Assembly (NCBI GenBank): GCA_964416385.1
Contig: CAYQDW010000036.1
Location: 1 to 24,447 of the forward strand
Origin: JAUHWL01 sp964416385
Lineage (GTDB): Bacteria; Bacteroidota; Bacteroidia; Flavobacteriales; Schleiferiaceae
Reading direction: 5' to 3'
Length of the DNA: 24,447 bases
Made by a program: the position numbers and the translations under genes. The notes beneath the pieces were generated by a model. It saw only the letters and a program-made list of their open reading frames with translations, did no database searches and had not been told where the DNA came from. Within the stretch, counting starts at the first letter, position 1, and every line of letters starts with the position of its first letter. Positions 17,010 through 23,935 of the stretch are shown piece by piece.

Positions 17010-18491
17010 TCAAGGAATTATTATGGTTTGGATGGCTTGAGGACTAATGACTGTTGTAAAATCTTGTGCTTTGTGTTTTAAACCGATTGTTTTGCTAGAT
17101 GTGGTCATGTTAAGCAGTACCACAACAATGCTCCCGTCAGGATTTTGTGCTGCTGTAAGCATGATATCCGCATCGGGATTTTGAAAGCCAATGCGTTTTG
17201 CTCCTGGCTGTATAAACTTGCTAAAATGGGTGAGGATGTAATACAGCGGTGTAAAATAGACCTCCCCTGTTTCTGGTTTTGCCAATACGGGTGCAATACA
17301 CCAATTTTCGGCATGATTTGGCCCGCCTTTATCATCTAGCACCATATTCCAGTCTATCCAGCCAGACACCCAATTGTTTAAACAACCTATAATATCTCTG
17401 GCATAGCGGTAAGCCGGTACATATTTAGGATGCATGGGTTTATCAGCTTCTGGCGCCCAATCATAGCCCCAATCGGTGGCTTCTTTTTTCCAATACCAAG
17501 CATCATCCTGCCAATGCGGAACTTCGGCATCAATACACCCTTCAGTATGAATTATTTCTTTTTCTGGCGCAAGCTCATGGGTTCTTTGCAACGACTCTGG
17601 AAACCAATCAAACGTGCTGGTGTACCAATGTACAGCCGTGCCACCTATATATCCCAACAGATCTTGATCAGTTAACAAAACCTCAGCCCATTCTTCTAAT
17701 TCTTCACCACGATTTTGATCGTACACCAAAATCTTACTGTCAATGCTATCGCGCGCAAGCCGTGGGCCGAGATGATGCGTAACAAAGCTGGCCATTTCTT
17801 GTGGGGTATAGTGCATACTCTCCCAGTTATTACCATTACCTAGTGGTTCATTTTCTACCGTAAAGGCCCAAATAGGGATACCTTCTTTTTCATACGCCTT
17901 TGCGTATTTGCTAAAAAAAAGCGCCCAGGTATCGTAATATTCTGGTTTTAACTTTCCGCCAAACCAGGCGTTATTGTCTTTCATCCAAGGTGGTGCAGTC
18001 CACGGGCTGGCAACCAGTTTAAACCCACCCTCAGAAAGTTGCTGTGCCCGCTTAATCAACGGTATAAGATCATCTTGGTCTTCTTGAATTGAGAAATGAA
18101 CCAAAGCTGTATCACCAGCAACCGGCGCATAGGCATAAGATTGTACTGAAAAGTCGCAGCTATTCATGTGCGTACGGCAAAGGCTATAAGCTGCACCAGT
18201 ATTGCTAAAGTATGCGCGTATAACGCTATCGCGGGTTTGGGGCGGAAGTTGATTGAGCACCCAAGCGGTAGATTCTGTAAAAGCACCACCGAAACCTTGG
18301 ATTGTTTGAAAAGTTTCTTCTGGCATGAGCTGTATGTGCACCTCTGCTGTAGTCTGAGGGATTTCTAGTGCTCTAAGCTGATCGCCAGCAGCAGAAGTTT
18401 GATAAATCGTGTATTTAGCAACATCTTGCCCAACTGGATGACATGCCACTACACTTAAAAAAAGTAAAATTACCGCGATGCGTTTTGGCAT
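17010..18491 (-). CDS. GH30 lipoprotein, probable exo-beta-1,6-glucosidase or beta-1,6-glucanase
   Basis: This 493-residue lipoprotein has a lipobox ending at Cys17 (VVAC) with no acidic surface-export signal after it, so it is probably periplasmic. The GH30 (beta/alpha)8 barrel plus side beta-domain shows IQGFGGAFTES (64-74), YSLCRTHMNSCDFS, ASPWTAPPWMKDN, FTVENEP with acid/base Glu215, and IIHTEGCID with nucleophile Glu317. A C-terminal beta-domain (ILTHFSKFIQPGAKRIGF, then VVVLLNMTTSSKTIGL) completes the fold. GH30 members of laminarin loci remove or cut beta-1,6-glucose branches; subfamilies 1 and 3 look alike in these motifs, so exo and endo action cannot be separated here. Its stop (17012-17010) overlaps a TTG of the phosphorylase frame by the bases TTGA, so the two genes are packed tightly. 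Confidence 0.88.
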   Translation of the reverse strand: MPKRIAVILLFLSVVACHPVGQDVAKYTIYQTSAAGDQLRALEIPQTTAEVHIQLMPEETFQTIQGFGGAFTESTAWVLNQLPPQTRDSVIRAYFSNTGAAYSLCRTHMNSCDFSVQSYAYAPVAGDTALVHFSIQEDQDDLIPLIKRAQQLSEGGFKLVASPWTAPPWMKDNNAWFGGKLKPEYYDTWALFFSKYAKAYEKEGIPIWAFTVENEPLGNGNNWESMHYTPQEMASFVTHHLGPRLARDSIDSKILVYDQNRGEELEEWAEVLLTDQDLLGYIGGTAVHWYTSTFDWFPESLQRTHELAPEKEIIHTEGCIDAEVPHWQDDAWYWKKEATDWGYDWAPEADKPMHPKYVPAYRYARDIIGCLNNWVSGWIDWNMVLDDKGGPNHAENWCIAPVLAKPETGEVYFTPLYYILTHFSKFIQPGAKRIGFQNPDADIMLTAAQNPDGSIVVVLLNMTTSSKTIGLKHKAQDFTTVISPQAIQTIIIP

Positions 18492-18500
18492 GATTATAAC

Positions 18501-19730
18501 TTACTGTAATTCGTAAACGCGTACATAATCCAACACAAAAGCATGACTGCGCCAAGTGCTATCAATGCCTTGTGCACCGCCCCAGCCACCACCAACGGCC
18601 AAGTTCAAAATAATGGCCTGAGGGTCATTAAATGGCCATTCTAAGGCATTTGCGGTTTTATCATAGGTGTAATAATGTACATCATCAACATAGGCACGAA
18701 TACCCGTTGGATACCATTCTATGCTGTAGGTATGCCATTCTGTGTTCATGTTTTCTACCGGTGTTGTGGCCGTTATTTGGTTATTCTGCTTAAAATAATA
18801 AGCCCTGGTATGGCAGCTCGCGTGGTTTAATCCCGCGCCGGTGGTATCGTTAATTTCAAAACCCACACATTCTAAAACATCAATTTCGCCACAGTATGGC
18901 CAACTTAACTCATCACGGTAGGCCGCCCCTAAAAGCCAGCCAGCAGACCATGTACCGCGGCCAACGGGCACCTTGGCTCTAAATTCAATTTTGCCATAAG
19001 TAAAAGCCACTTTACCCGCTGTGGTTAACCGCGCAGACGTCCAGGGGTAACCCATATCATCTTGATGCGCCTCTATGATTAAGTTGCCATTTTCTAGGCG
19101 TGCGTTTTGTGTACGTTGATCTGTATAATACTGTGGCTCATTATTTCCCCAACCCCAATTGCCTACGTTATAAGACCATTTGGTGGTATCGGGTAAACCT
19201 GTCCCCTCAAACTCATCGCTCCAAACCAAGGTCCAAGTGGTACCTTCCATAGATTGCGTAAGCACAGAGGGGGTTTCTTTATGGGGATATAACAAATCGA
19301 AGGTTATATTTTTTAGTGCAAACTGACCTTTCGCCACATGAAACTTTATGGGATGTGACCCCGTATCTAGCGGTGAACCATCAACCGTTGCTATGCCTTG
19401 TGGCGCTGCAATATTTCCGGTGATGTTATAGGTGCGGCCATCTGCATTAAAGGGATAATCTTCAAGCCATACCAAAGCATCTTCAGAAGGCGACCCTGTA
19501 ATGGTAACACGGTACCTTCCCGCTTCTGCAACGGGCAACATAAAACTCAGCCATCCCCCTTCAGAAACCGTTATTGTAGAGTCTGTTTCAGAAACCAACC
19601 CAGAAGATTCTATATAATCTGCCGCTTTTATTACAATGCCAGATGGCACATCTAAATCGCCATTTGCGGTTGATTTTGCTGTACATGCCGCAAATAAGAG
19701 TAGCCCTAAAAAAGGAGATAAATTTTTCAT
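18501..19730 (-). CDS. Second GH16 beta-glucanase lipoprotein with N-terminal CBM6-like module
   Basis: This 409-residue lipoprotein has a lipobox ending at Cys16 (FAAC), followed by TAKSTANG without acidic residues, pointing to the periplasmic side. Residues about 30-148 form a CBM6-like beta-sandwich (GGWLSFMLPVAEAGRYRVTI, NITFDLLY). The GH16 domain runs about 165-409: TLVWSDEFEG, GWGNNEPQYYTDQR, GKIEFRAKVPVGRGTWSAGWLL, and catalytic GEIDVLECVG with Glu282 (nucleophile), Asp284 and Glu287 (acid/base). Asp/Val/Leu replace the Asp/Ile/Met of the first GH16 in the motif, and the loop NHASCHTRAYYFK is present here but not there. The two enzymes are therefore not a recent duplication and probably differ in substrate or in product length. 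The start is 8 bases after the MFS stop. Confidence 0.9.
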   Translation of the reverse strand: MKNLSPFLGLLLFAACTAKSTANGDLDVPSGIVIKAADYIESSGLVSETDSTITVSEGGWLSFMLPVAEAGRYRVTITGSPSEDALVWLEDYPFNADGRTYNITGNIAAPQGIATVDGSPLDTGSHPIKFHVAKGQFALKNITFDLLYPHKETPSVLTQSMEGTTWTLVWSDEFEGTGLPDTTKWSYNVGNWGWGNNEPQYYTDQRTQNARLENGNLIIEAHQDDMGYPWTSARLTTAGKVAFTYGKIEFRAKVPVGRGTWSAGWLLGAAYRDELSWPYCGEIDVLECVGFEINDTTGAGLNHASCHTRAYYFKQNNQITATTPVENMNTEWHTYSIEWYPTGIRAYVDDVHYYTYDKTANALEWPFNDPQAIILNLAVGGGWGGAQGIDSTWRSHAFVLDYVRVYELQ

Positions 19731-19738
19731 GTTACCAA

Positions 19739-21301
19739 TTAACTTTTTACCAATTGTGCTTCGAGTTCTTCTAGTGATTTTCCTTTAGTTTCAGGAATAA
19801 CCCTAATAATAAAGATGAGCCCCAGTATGGCAAAAATGCCATAGATTAGGTAGGTAGTAGCACTTCCTAGAGTGCTGAGCTCCCACGGAAAAATTAGCTG
19901 TACCAAAAAGCTCACCGCAGAATTTATCAAGCCTACAAATGAAACAGCAACCCCGCGAATGGTGTTGGGAAATAACTCTGAAAACAACACCCACATTACT
20001 GGTCCGATTGAAATAGCGAATGAAGCCACAAAGCCAAGAATGGCGAAAAGGATGAGCATTGGGTTCATAGAAATAGCAGCTGCTGTTAACTCAGAATTGT
20101 ACTTCTTGGCATCTTGCTCGCCCAAGGCTTGTATCATTGCATCTTTAAATTCAATATCGCTTGAAAAAGTAGTGCCCTTAATAGGTTCTAAACGCGTTTT
20201 ATCTATTGTTTCTGGCAGACCTGCGATGCCTTCCTCAGCCAGTGTATACGTTGCTGAACCAAAACCATAAGACAAGATAAACATCGCCACCGCAATACCT
20301 GCAACGCCAAAACTCAATAATGGCTTACGGCCTAGTTTGTCTATAAAAAGCATCGCTAAAACCGTAAAAGCAAGGTTTACCAAGCCAACCATGATGGCGC
20401 TAACCATAGAGGCATCTGTACCTATACCACTTTGTTTAAAAATCATAGGTGCGTAAAAGAACACCGAATTAATACCCGTGATCTGTTGAAGCACGGCCAC
20501 CACGATGCCTATGGTTAATACCATACGCAAAGCAGGTTTAAACAATTCGAACACTGAGCCGCGCTTCTTTTTTTTCTCCGTTTGTAGCGCTTTGGTGATT
20601 TTATCTATTTCCGCTTTTGCAGCGTCAGATCCATTTAACCGAGACATGGTTGCTTGTGCTTCCATAAGTTGGCCCTTCATAATACACCACCTCGGGCTGC
20701 GTGGCACGAAAAATAATCCGAAGAAATATAAGATGGCAGGTAGGGCTTCTAAGCCGAGCATCCAACGCCAGTTGTATTTGGCAAAGCCCAGGCTGGTGGC
20801 CCAACTGGCATCACTCTTGCCGAGTTGTAATATGAGATAATTTGTAAAAAACGCCAACGAAATACCAATTACAATATTTAGTTGGTTAAAGGATACCATC
20901 CTTCCGCGAGATTTAGCAGGGGATATTTCTGCAATATACATAGGCGCTAAAATGAGCGAAGCACCTACCCCCAAGCCACCAATCATACGGGCGATTACCA
21001 ACCAAAAAAATGAAGGTGCCAAAGCAGAACCCAATGCCGAAATGAAATACAGTATCGCTGCATATCGTAACACGGTGCGCCTACCCAACCTATCACTGAT
21101 TGGGCCTGCCACCAGCATGGCCAACGCGGCAACAAGGGTGAGCGATGATACGCCCCAGCCAAGCTCAATTTCGGTTAGTTGAAATTCAACAACAATAAAT
21201 TCATTTACACCAGAAATTACAGAGGCATCAAAACCCATAAGTAACCCACCCAGCGCTACTATTAAGGCAATTATGAAAATGGTGTTTTTGTTTGATTTCA
21301 T
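19739..21301 (-). CDS. MFS sugar porter (sugar:H+ symporter family)
   Basis: This 520-residue inner-membrane protein has twelve predicted membrane segments and belongs to the sugar porter family (XylE/GLUT type). Family marks: GFDASVISG in helix 1 (23-31), GPISDRLGRR (66-75), RMIGGLGVG, PRSPRW (200-205), LQQITGIN sugar-binding motif in helix 7 (271-278), DKLGRKP and the C-terminal PETKGKSLEELE (503-514). The hydrophilic loop between helices 9 and 10 (about 350-412) is unusually long. It likely imports glucose or a short beta-glucan product into the cytoplasm for the phosphorylase. It is the third gene of the minus-strand unit, 43 bases after the symporter stop, the widest gap of that unit; I see no promoter or terminator in that gap. 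Confidence 0.9.
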   Translation of the reverse strand: MKSNKNTIFIIALIVALGGLLMGFDASVISGVNEFIVVEFQLTEIELGWGVSSLTLVAALAMLVAGPISDRLGRRTVLRYAAILYFISALGSALAPSFFWLVIARMIGGLGVGASLILAPMYIAEISPAKSRGRMVSFNQLNIVIGISLAFFTNYLILQLGKSDASWATSLGFAKYNWRWMLGLEALPAILYFFGLFFVPRSPRWCIMKGQLMEAQATMSRLNGSDAAKAEIDKITKALQTEKKKKRGSVFELFKPALRMVLTIGIVVAVLQQITGINSVFFYAPMIFKQSGIGTDASMVSAIMVGLVNLAFTVLAMLFIDKLGRKPLLSFGVAGIAVAMFILSYGFGSATYTLAEEGIAGLPETIDKTRLEPIKGTTFSSDIEFKDAMIQALGEQDAKKYNSELTAAAISMNPMLILFAILGFVASFAISIGPVMWVLFSELFPNTIRGVAVSFVGLINSAVSFLVQLIFPWELSTLGSATTYLIYGIFAILGLIFIIRVIPETKGKSLEELEAQLVKS

Positions 21302-21344
21302 TACGTAGTTATGTTTCGTATCGTTTAATAATGTTTAGTTACGG

Positions 21345-22985
21345 TTAAGAAAATATCAGCCAAAGCGCTGTAATAAGTACAAAAAGACCGATGGTTAAGA
21401 CTGTATTTGTAATGCTGGCATTTGCTGCAGCGGCACCACGAGAATAGGTGATTTTCTGCAAATCTTCAATACGCGGTGCGGCCGTTCTAAGACTTACCAG
21501 AACCAAAACAGCACTGCTCACAACAAAAAGCAAGAGCGCGAAATGCAAAAAGTTAATGTCTACGAAGGCGCGCAAAACGCCTGTTAAACTAGCCTTGTTT
21601 AACTCGAGAATTAGGCGCGTTGCCCCAATGATAGCACCAGAGAGCAATGCGTATTTTGCGCCTTGTGCATTTATACGTTTATAAAATACCCCAAGCAAAA
21701 ACACTGCAGCAATGGGTGGCGAAATGTATGCTTGAATACTTTGCAGCTTTTGAAAAAGTCCGCCCTCAAGAATCTTTAACAACGGTATCCAGGCGAGACC
21801 CAAAATTACCAAGCCCGCTGTGGCAAGTCTACCTACCAAAACCAATTTTTTATCACTTGTTTCTGGCTTATAGCGTTTATAAACATCTATGGTAAACAGT
21901 GTAGAGCACGAATTAAACACAGAGCTCAAAGAACTCATTAGTGCAGCCAATAAACCCGCAACCACCAATCCACGTGCCCCCGCGGGTAACAAGGTCATGG
22001 TGATCAGAGGCAAAGCCGCATCATGCACAGGCGCACCATTTTCAGTGGGAAAGGTTAGCAATGGATTTTCACCTACTGAAAGCGCATAGGCAATTACGCC
22101 AGGGATAACAAAGATGAAAAGCGGCAATAATTTAAGATATGCGGCAAATATTGATCCTTTGCGCGCTTGATCAATGTTCTTAGCAGAGAGCACGCGTTGC
22201 ACAATAAATTGATCTGTACACCAATACCAAACGCCCAATATTGGTGCCCCAAACAAAATGCCTGTCCACGGAAAAGCTTCATCAGAAAATGGGCGCCACA
22301 AGCTCGTATAGCTTGGAGTTACTTTGGTGGCTACTTCTTGCCATCCGCCTAGCGCTTCTAATCCAAAATAGGTAACCGCCAAGGAGCCTCCAAGCAAAAT
22401 AAACATTTGAATCATGTCTGTATAAACCACAGCACGCAGACCGCCAAACACGGTATATAGACCTGTGCCCACCACCACGATGATGGCGCCTGTCCAAAAA
22501 TCTATCCCCAACAAAGCTGTAAAAATGATACCCCCAGCAGTTATGGTTACGGCAATTTTTGTGGTGATGTAACCAATAATAGACACCCACGTTAAATAGC
22601 TTCGCGACCAGCCATCATAGCGTTGTTCTAAAAATTGGGGCATGGTAATGGCGGTACTCCGGAGGTATAAAGGCACAAATAACCAGCCCAACAACAAGAG
22701 CATAAAGGCCGCCAATATTTCAAATTGCGCAACTGGGAAATCGCCAGCGGCACCTGCGCCTGCCAGCCCCACAAGGTGTTCTGAGCCGATGTTTGAGGCA
22801 AATAACGAGGCGCCTATTACGAACCAGCCCAAATTTCTGCCCCCTAAAAAATACTGTTCTGTTGCGGTTGCAGTACTCCGCTTTCTATCGCGCAAAATGA
22901 GCACAATTGCAATGGCGAAAACCAAGACAAAGTAGCCTATAATTACTGCAAAATCTGCAAAAGCAAGCGTATGGGTTGGCGTCAT
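21345..22985 (-). CDS. SGLT-like sodium/sugar symporter (SSS family)
   Basis: This 546-residue inner-membrane protein with about 14 membrane segments belongs to the solute:sodium symporter family and matches the Vibrio sugar symporter vSGLT in length and motifs. Residues that line the sugar site in vSGLT are kept: Asn65 in FASNIGSEH (vSGLT Asn64), Glu89 in AQFEI (Glu88), Lys285 in AAYLKL (Lys294) and a Gln in the LQSIQAYISPP helix (Gln428). His70 replaces Gln69, as in human SGLT1. The sequence DQFIVQRVLSAKN is typical of the sugar-transporting branch. Expected substrate is glucose or a glucose-like product; a beta-1,3-disaccharide is possible. It follows the regulator gene by 18 bases and so should be co-transcribed with it. 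Confidence 0.9.
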   Translation of the reverse strand: MTPTHTLAFADFAVIIGYFVLVFAIAIVLILRDRKRSTATATEQYFLGGRNLGWFVIGASLFASNIGSEHLVGLAGAGAAGDFPVAQFEILAAFMLLLLGWLFVPLYLRSTAITMPQFLEQRYDGWSRSYLTWVSIIGYITTKIAVTITAGGIIFTALLGIDFWTGAIIVVVGTGLYTVFGGLRAVVYTDMIQMFILLGGSLAVTYFGLEALGGWQEVATKVTPSYTSLWRPFSDEAFPWTGILFGAPILGVWYWCTDQFIVQRVLSAKNIDQARKGSIFAAYLKLLPLFIFVIPGVIAYALSVGENPLLTFPTENGAPVHDAALPLITMTLLPAGARGLVVAGLLAALMSSLSSVFNSCSTLFTIDVYKRYKPETSDKKLVLVGRLATAGLVILGLAWIPLLKILEGGLFQKLQSIQAYISPPIAAVFLLGVFYKRINAQGAKYALLSGAIIGATRLILELNKASLTGVLRAFVDINFLHFALLLFVVSSAVLVLVSLRTAAPRIEDLQKITYSRGAAAANASITNTVLTIGLFVLITALWLIFS

Positions 22986-23003
22986 ATACCTGCCGATATT
23001 ATC

Positions 23004-23750
23004 TTAAAGTTCAAAAGAAAAACCTTTAGCTATGAGTTCATCATAGCGCATTTTATCAAACGAATAAAGCCTTGCTGGCCGATGCGGCACATCTTTTTGA
23101 TTCTCTTTTAATGAGTGAAGCAGGTTCATGCTCAGGATGCGCTTTCTAAAATTAGCCTTATCATATGATTCATTCAGCAGTGCTTCATAAAGAGATTGCA
23201 ATTGGCCCAAAGTAAATTTTCTGGGCAACAGTTCAAATCCTACCGGACGATGACGAACCCGATCTCTTAATACCTTAACGGCATCTTCTAAGATCTCATT
23301 ATGGTCAAAAGCAAGGGTGGGTATATTTTCAAAATCTACCCAATATACGCCCTGCGCCCAAGCAGACGCATGCGGGTCATGTTTTTCTATATCAATTAAA
23401 GAATAGTAGCCAGAGGTGATTACCCTACCGGCAGGGTGCCGATCTACACGGCCATAAATGCGGGTTTGCTCCATATATAGATTATTGATTCCCGTTAAAT
23501 CTCGCAGTACCCTACGTGCGGCAACATCTATATTTTCATTAGGATAAACCAAATCCCCAGGCAATGCCCACTGGCCCTCAAATGGTGCAGCACCACGTTT
23601 AATGAGCAACACCTTTAATTTACTTTCGTGATAGCCAAAGACAACACAGTCTACAGACAAACCGAACTGAAAGAACTTTTCATAAGCAATTTCATAGTAC
23701 GGCACCGCATACTTGTTTTGACTTTGGGTTATGTCTAATTGTTCTGCCAT
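23004..23750 (-). CDS. NUDIX-type transcriptional regulator of sugar use (NrtR-like)
   Basis: This protein of 248 residues has a Nudix domain (about 25-165) and a C-terminal winged helix (about 170-248, LLPRKFTLGQLQSLYEALL and NFRKRIL), the build of NrtR-like regulators that control sugar catabolism in Bacteroidota. The Nudix box (about 65-88, GDLVYPNENIDVA, RRVLRDLTGI) is degenerate: the E of R-E-U is Val and the E-E pair is Asp-Leu, so it should sense a ligand and not hydrolyse one. I start at ATG 23750. A TTG at 23786 would lie inside the promoter and add twelve residues. It is the first gene of the eight-gene unit, 18 bases before the symporter, and its promoter carries one copy of the 23-bp palindrome, so autoregulation is likely. 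Effector unknown, possibly a phosphorylated sugar. Confidence 0.85.
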   Translation of the reverse strand: MAEQLDITQSQNKYAVPYYEIAYEKFFQFGLSVDCVVFGYHESKLKVLLIKRGAAPFEGQWALPGDLVYPNENIDVAARRVLRDLTGINNLYMEQTRIYGRVDRHPAGRVITSGYYSLIDIEKHDPHASAWAQGVYWVDFENIPTLAFDHNEILEDAVKVLRDRVRHRPVGFELLPRKFTLGQLQSLYEALLNESYDKANFRKRILSMNLLHSLKENQKDVPHRPARLYSFDKMRYDELIAKGFSFEL

Positions 23751-23773
23751 CTTGAATTGTACTAAGTACGTTT

Positions 23774-23791
23774 CAAAAGTAAACAAAATTA
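23774..23791 (-). promoter_or_regulatory. -7 boxes for the regulator/degradation unit
   Basis: Read on the minus strand, two overlapping-range candidates fit TAnnTTTG: TAATTTTG (23791-23784) and TACTTTTG (23781-23774). The first lies one base after the operator copy at 23793-23815 and the second eleven bases after. Either gives a short leader before the ATG at 23750. I cannot say which is used. Confidence 0.6.
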
Positions 23792-23792
23792 T

Positions 23793-23815
23793 CTATTGGT
23801 GATTTATACCATAAG
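23793..23815. promoter_or_regulatory. 23-bp palindromic operator, copy 2 (regulator promoter)
   Basis: CTATTGGTG (23793-23801), spacer ATTTA (23802-23806), TACCATAAG (23807-23815). It shares CT.TTGGT and ACCA.AAG with the other two copies, with the same overall length of 23. The half-site ACCATAAG is identical to that of copy 3. It sits directly upstream of the -7 boxes of the minus-strand unit, fitting autoregulation of the NUDIX-type regulator. Confidence 0.75.
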
Positions 23816-23830
23816 GACACCTTTAACGAT

Positions 23831-23857
23831 TGTGCGTTAATTGTCTTTAATCGCACA
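23831..23857. promoter_or_regulatory. Inverted repeat between the two divergent operators
   Basis: TGTGCG-TTAA (23831-23840) faces TTAA-T-CGCACA (23847-23857) across TTGTCT, with one extra T on the right. It lies centrally between operator copies 2 and 3. It could be a site for a second, global regulator acting on both divergent promoters. Its sequence is unrelated to the 23-bp operator. Confidence 0.4.
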
Positions 23858-23878
23858 TTTTTTAGATTGGTGAAATGT

Positions 23879-23901
23879 CTTTTGGTTTATTCAACCATAA
23901 G
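23879..23901. promoter_or_regulatory. 23-bp palindromic operator, copy 3 (divergent + strand gene)
   Basis: CTTTTGGTT (23879-23887), spacer TATTC (23888-23892), AACCATAAG (23893-23901), one mismatch between the arms. The identity to copy 1 continues into ATGTA just downstream, and the spacing to the -7 box is the same three bases in both. Confidence 0.85.
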
Positions 23902-23904
23902 ATG

Positions 23905-23912
23905 TACTTTTG
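23905..23912 (+). promoter_or_regulatory. -7 box of the divergent secreted-protein gene
   Basis: TACTTTTG matches TAnnTTTG and lies three bases after operator copy 3. Transcription would start near 23919, leaving a leader of about 17 bases before the ATG at 23936. Confidence 0.7.
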
Positions 23913-23935
23913 GTCGATATTACAATAACATTACT

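Noticed and set aside
16996..17013. TTG start for the phosphorylase, overlapping the GH30 stop
   Set aside because: TTG is a rare start. An ATG seven codons in (16995) has an A-rich stretch before it, and the extra residues TQKKR look like translated leader. Translational coupling by TTGA remains possible.
19872..20270. 132-codon open frame on the + strand inside the MFS gene
   Set aside because: It lies fully antisense to a well-conserved transporter and shows only a complement of membrane-helix codons. The same applies to 20505-20840 and to other antisense frames across the locus.
22282..22590. 102-codon open frame on the minus strand inside the symporter gene
   Set aside because: It is in another frame of a clear SSS transporter, with His/Arg/Trp-rich composition typical of a shadow frame.
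23751..23786. TTG start for the NUDIX-type regulator
   Set aside because: It would lie within or upstream of the predicted -7 boxes; the ATG at 23750 gives a protein of normal length starting MAEQLD.
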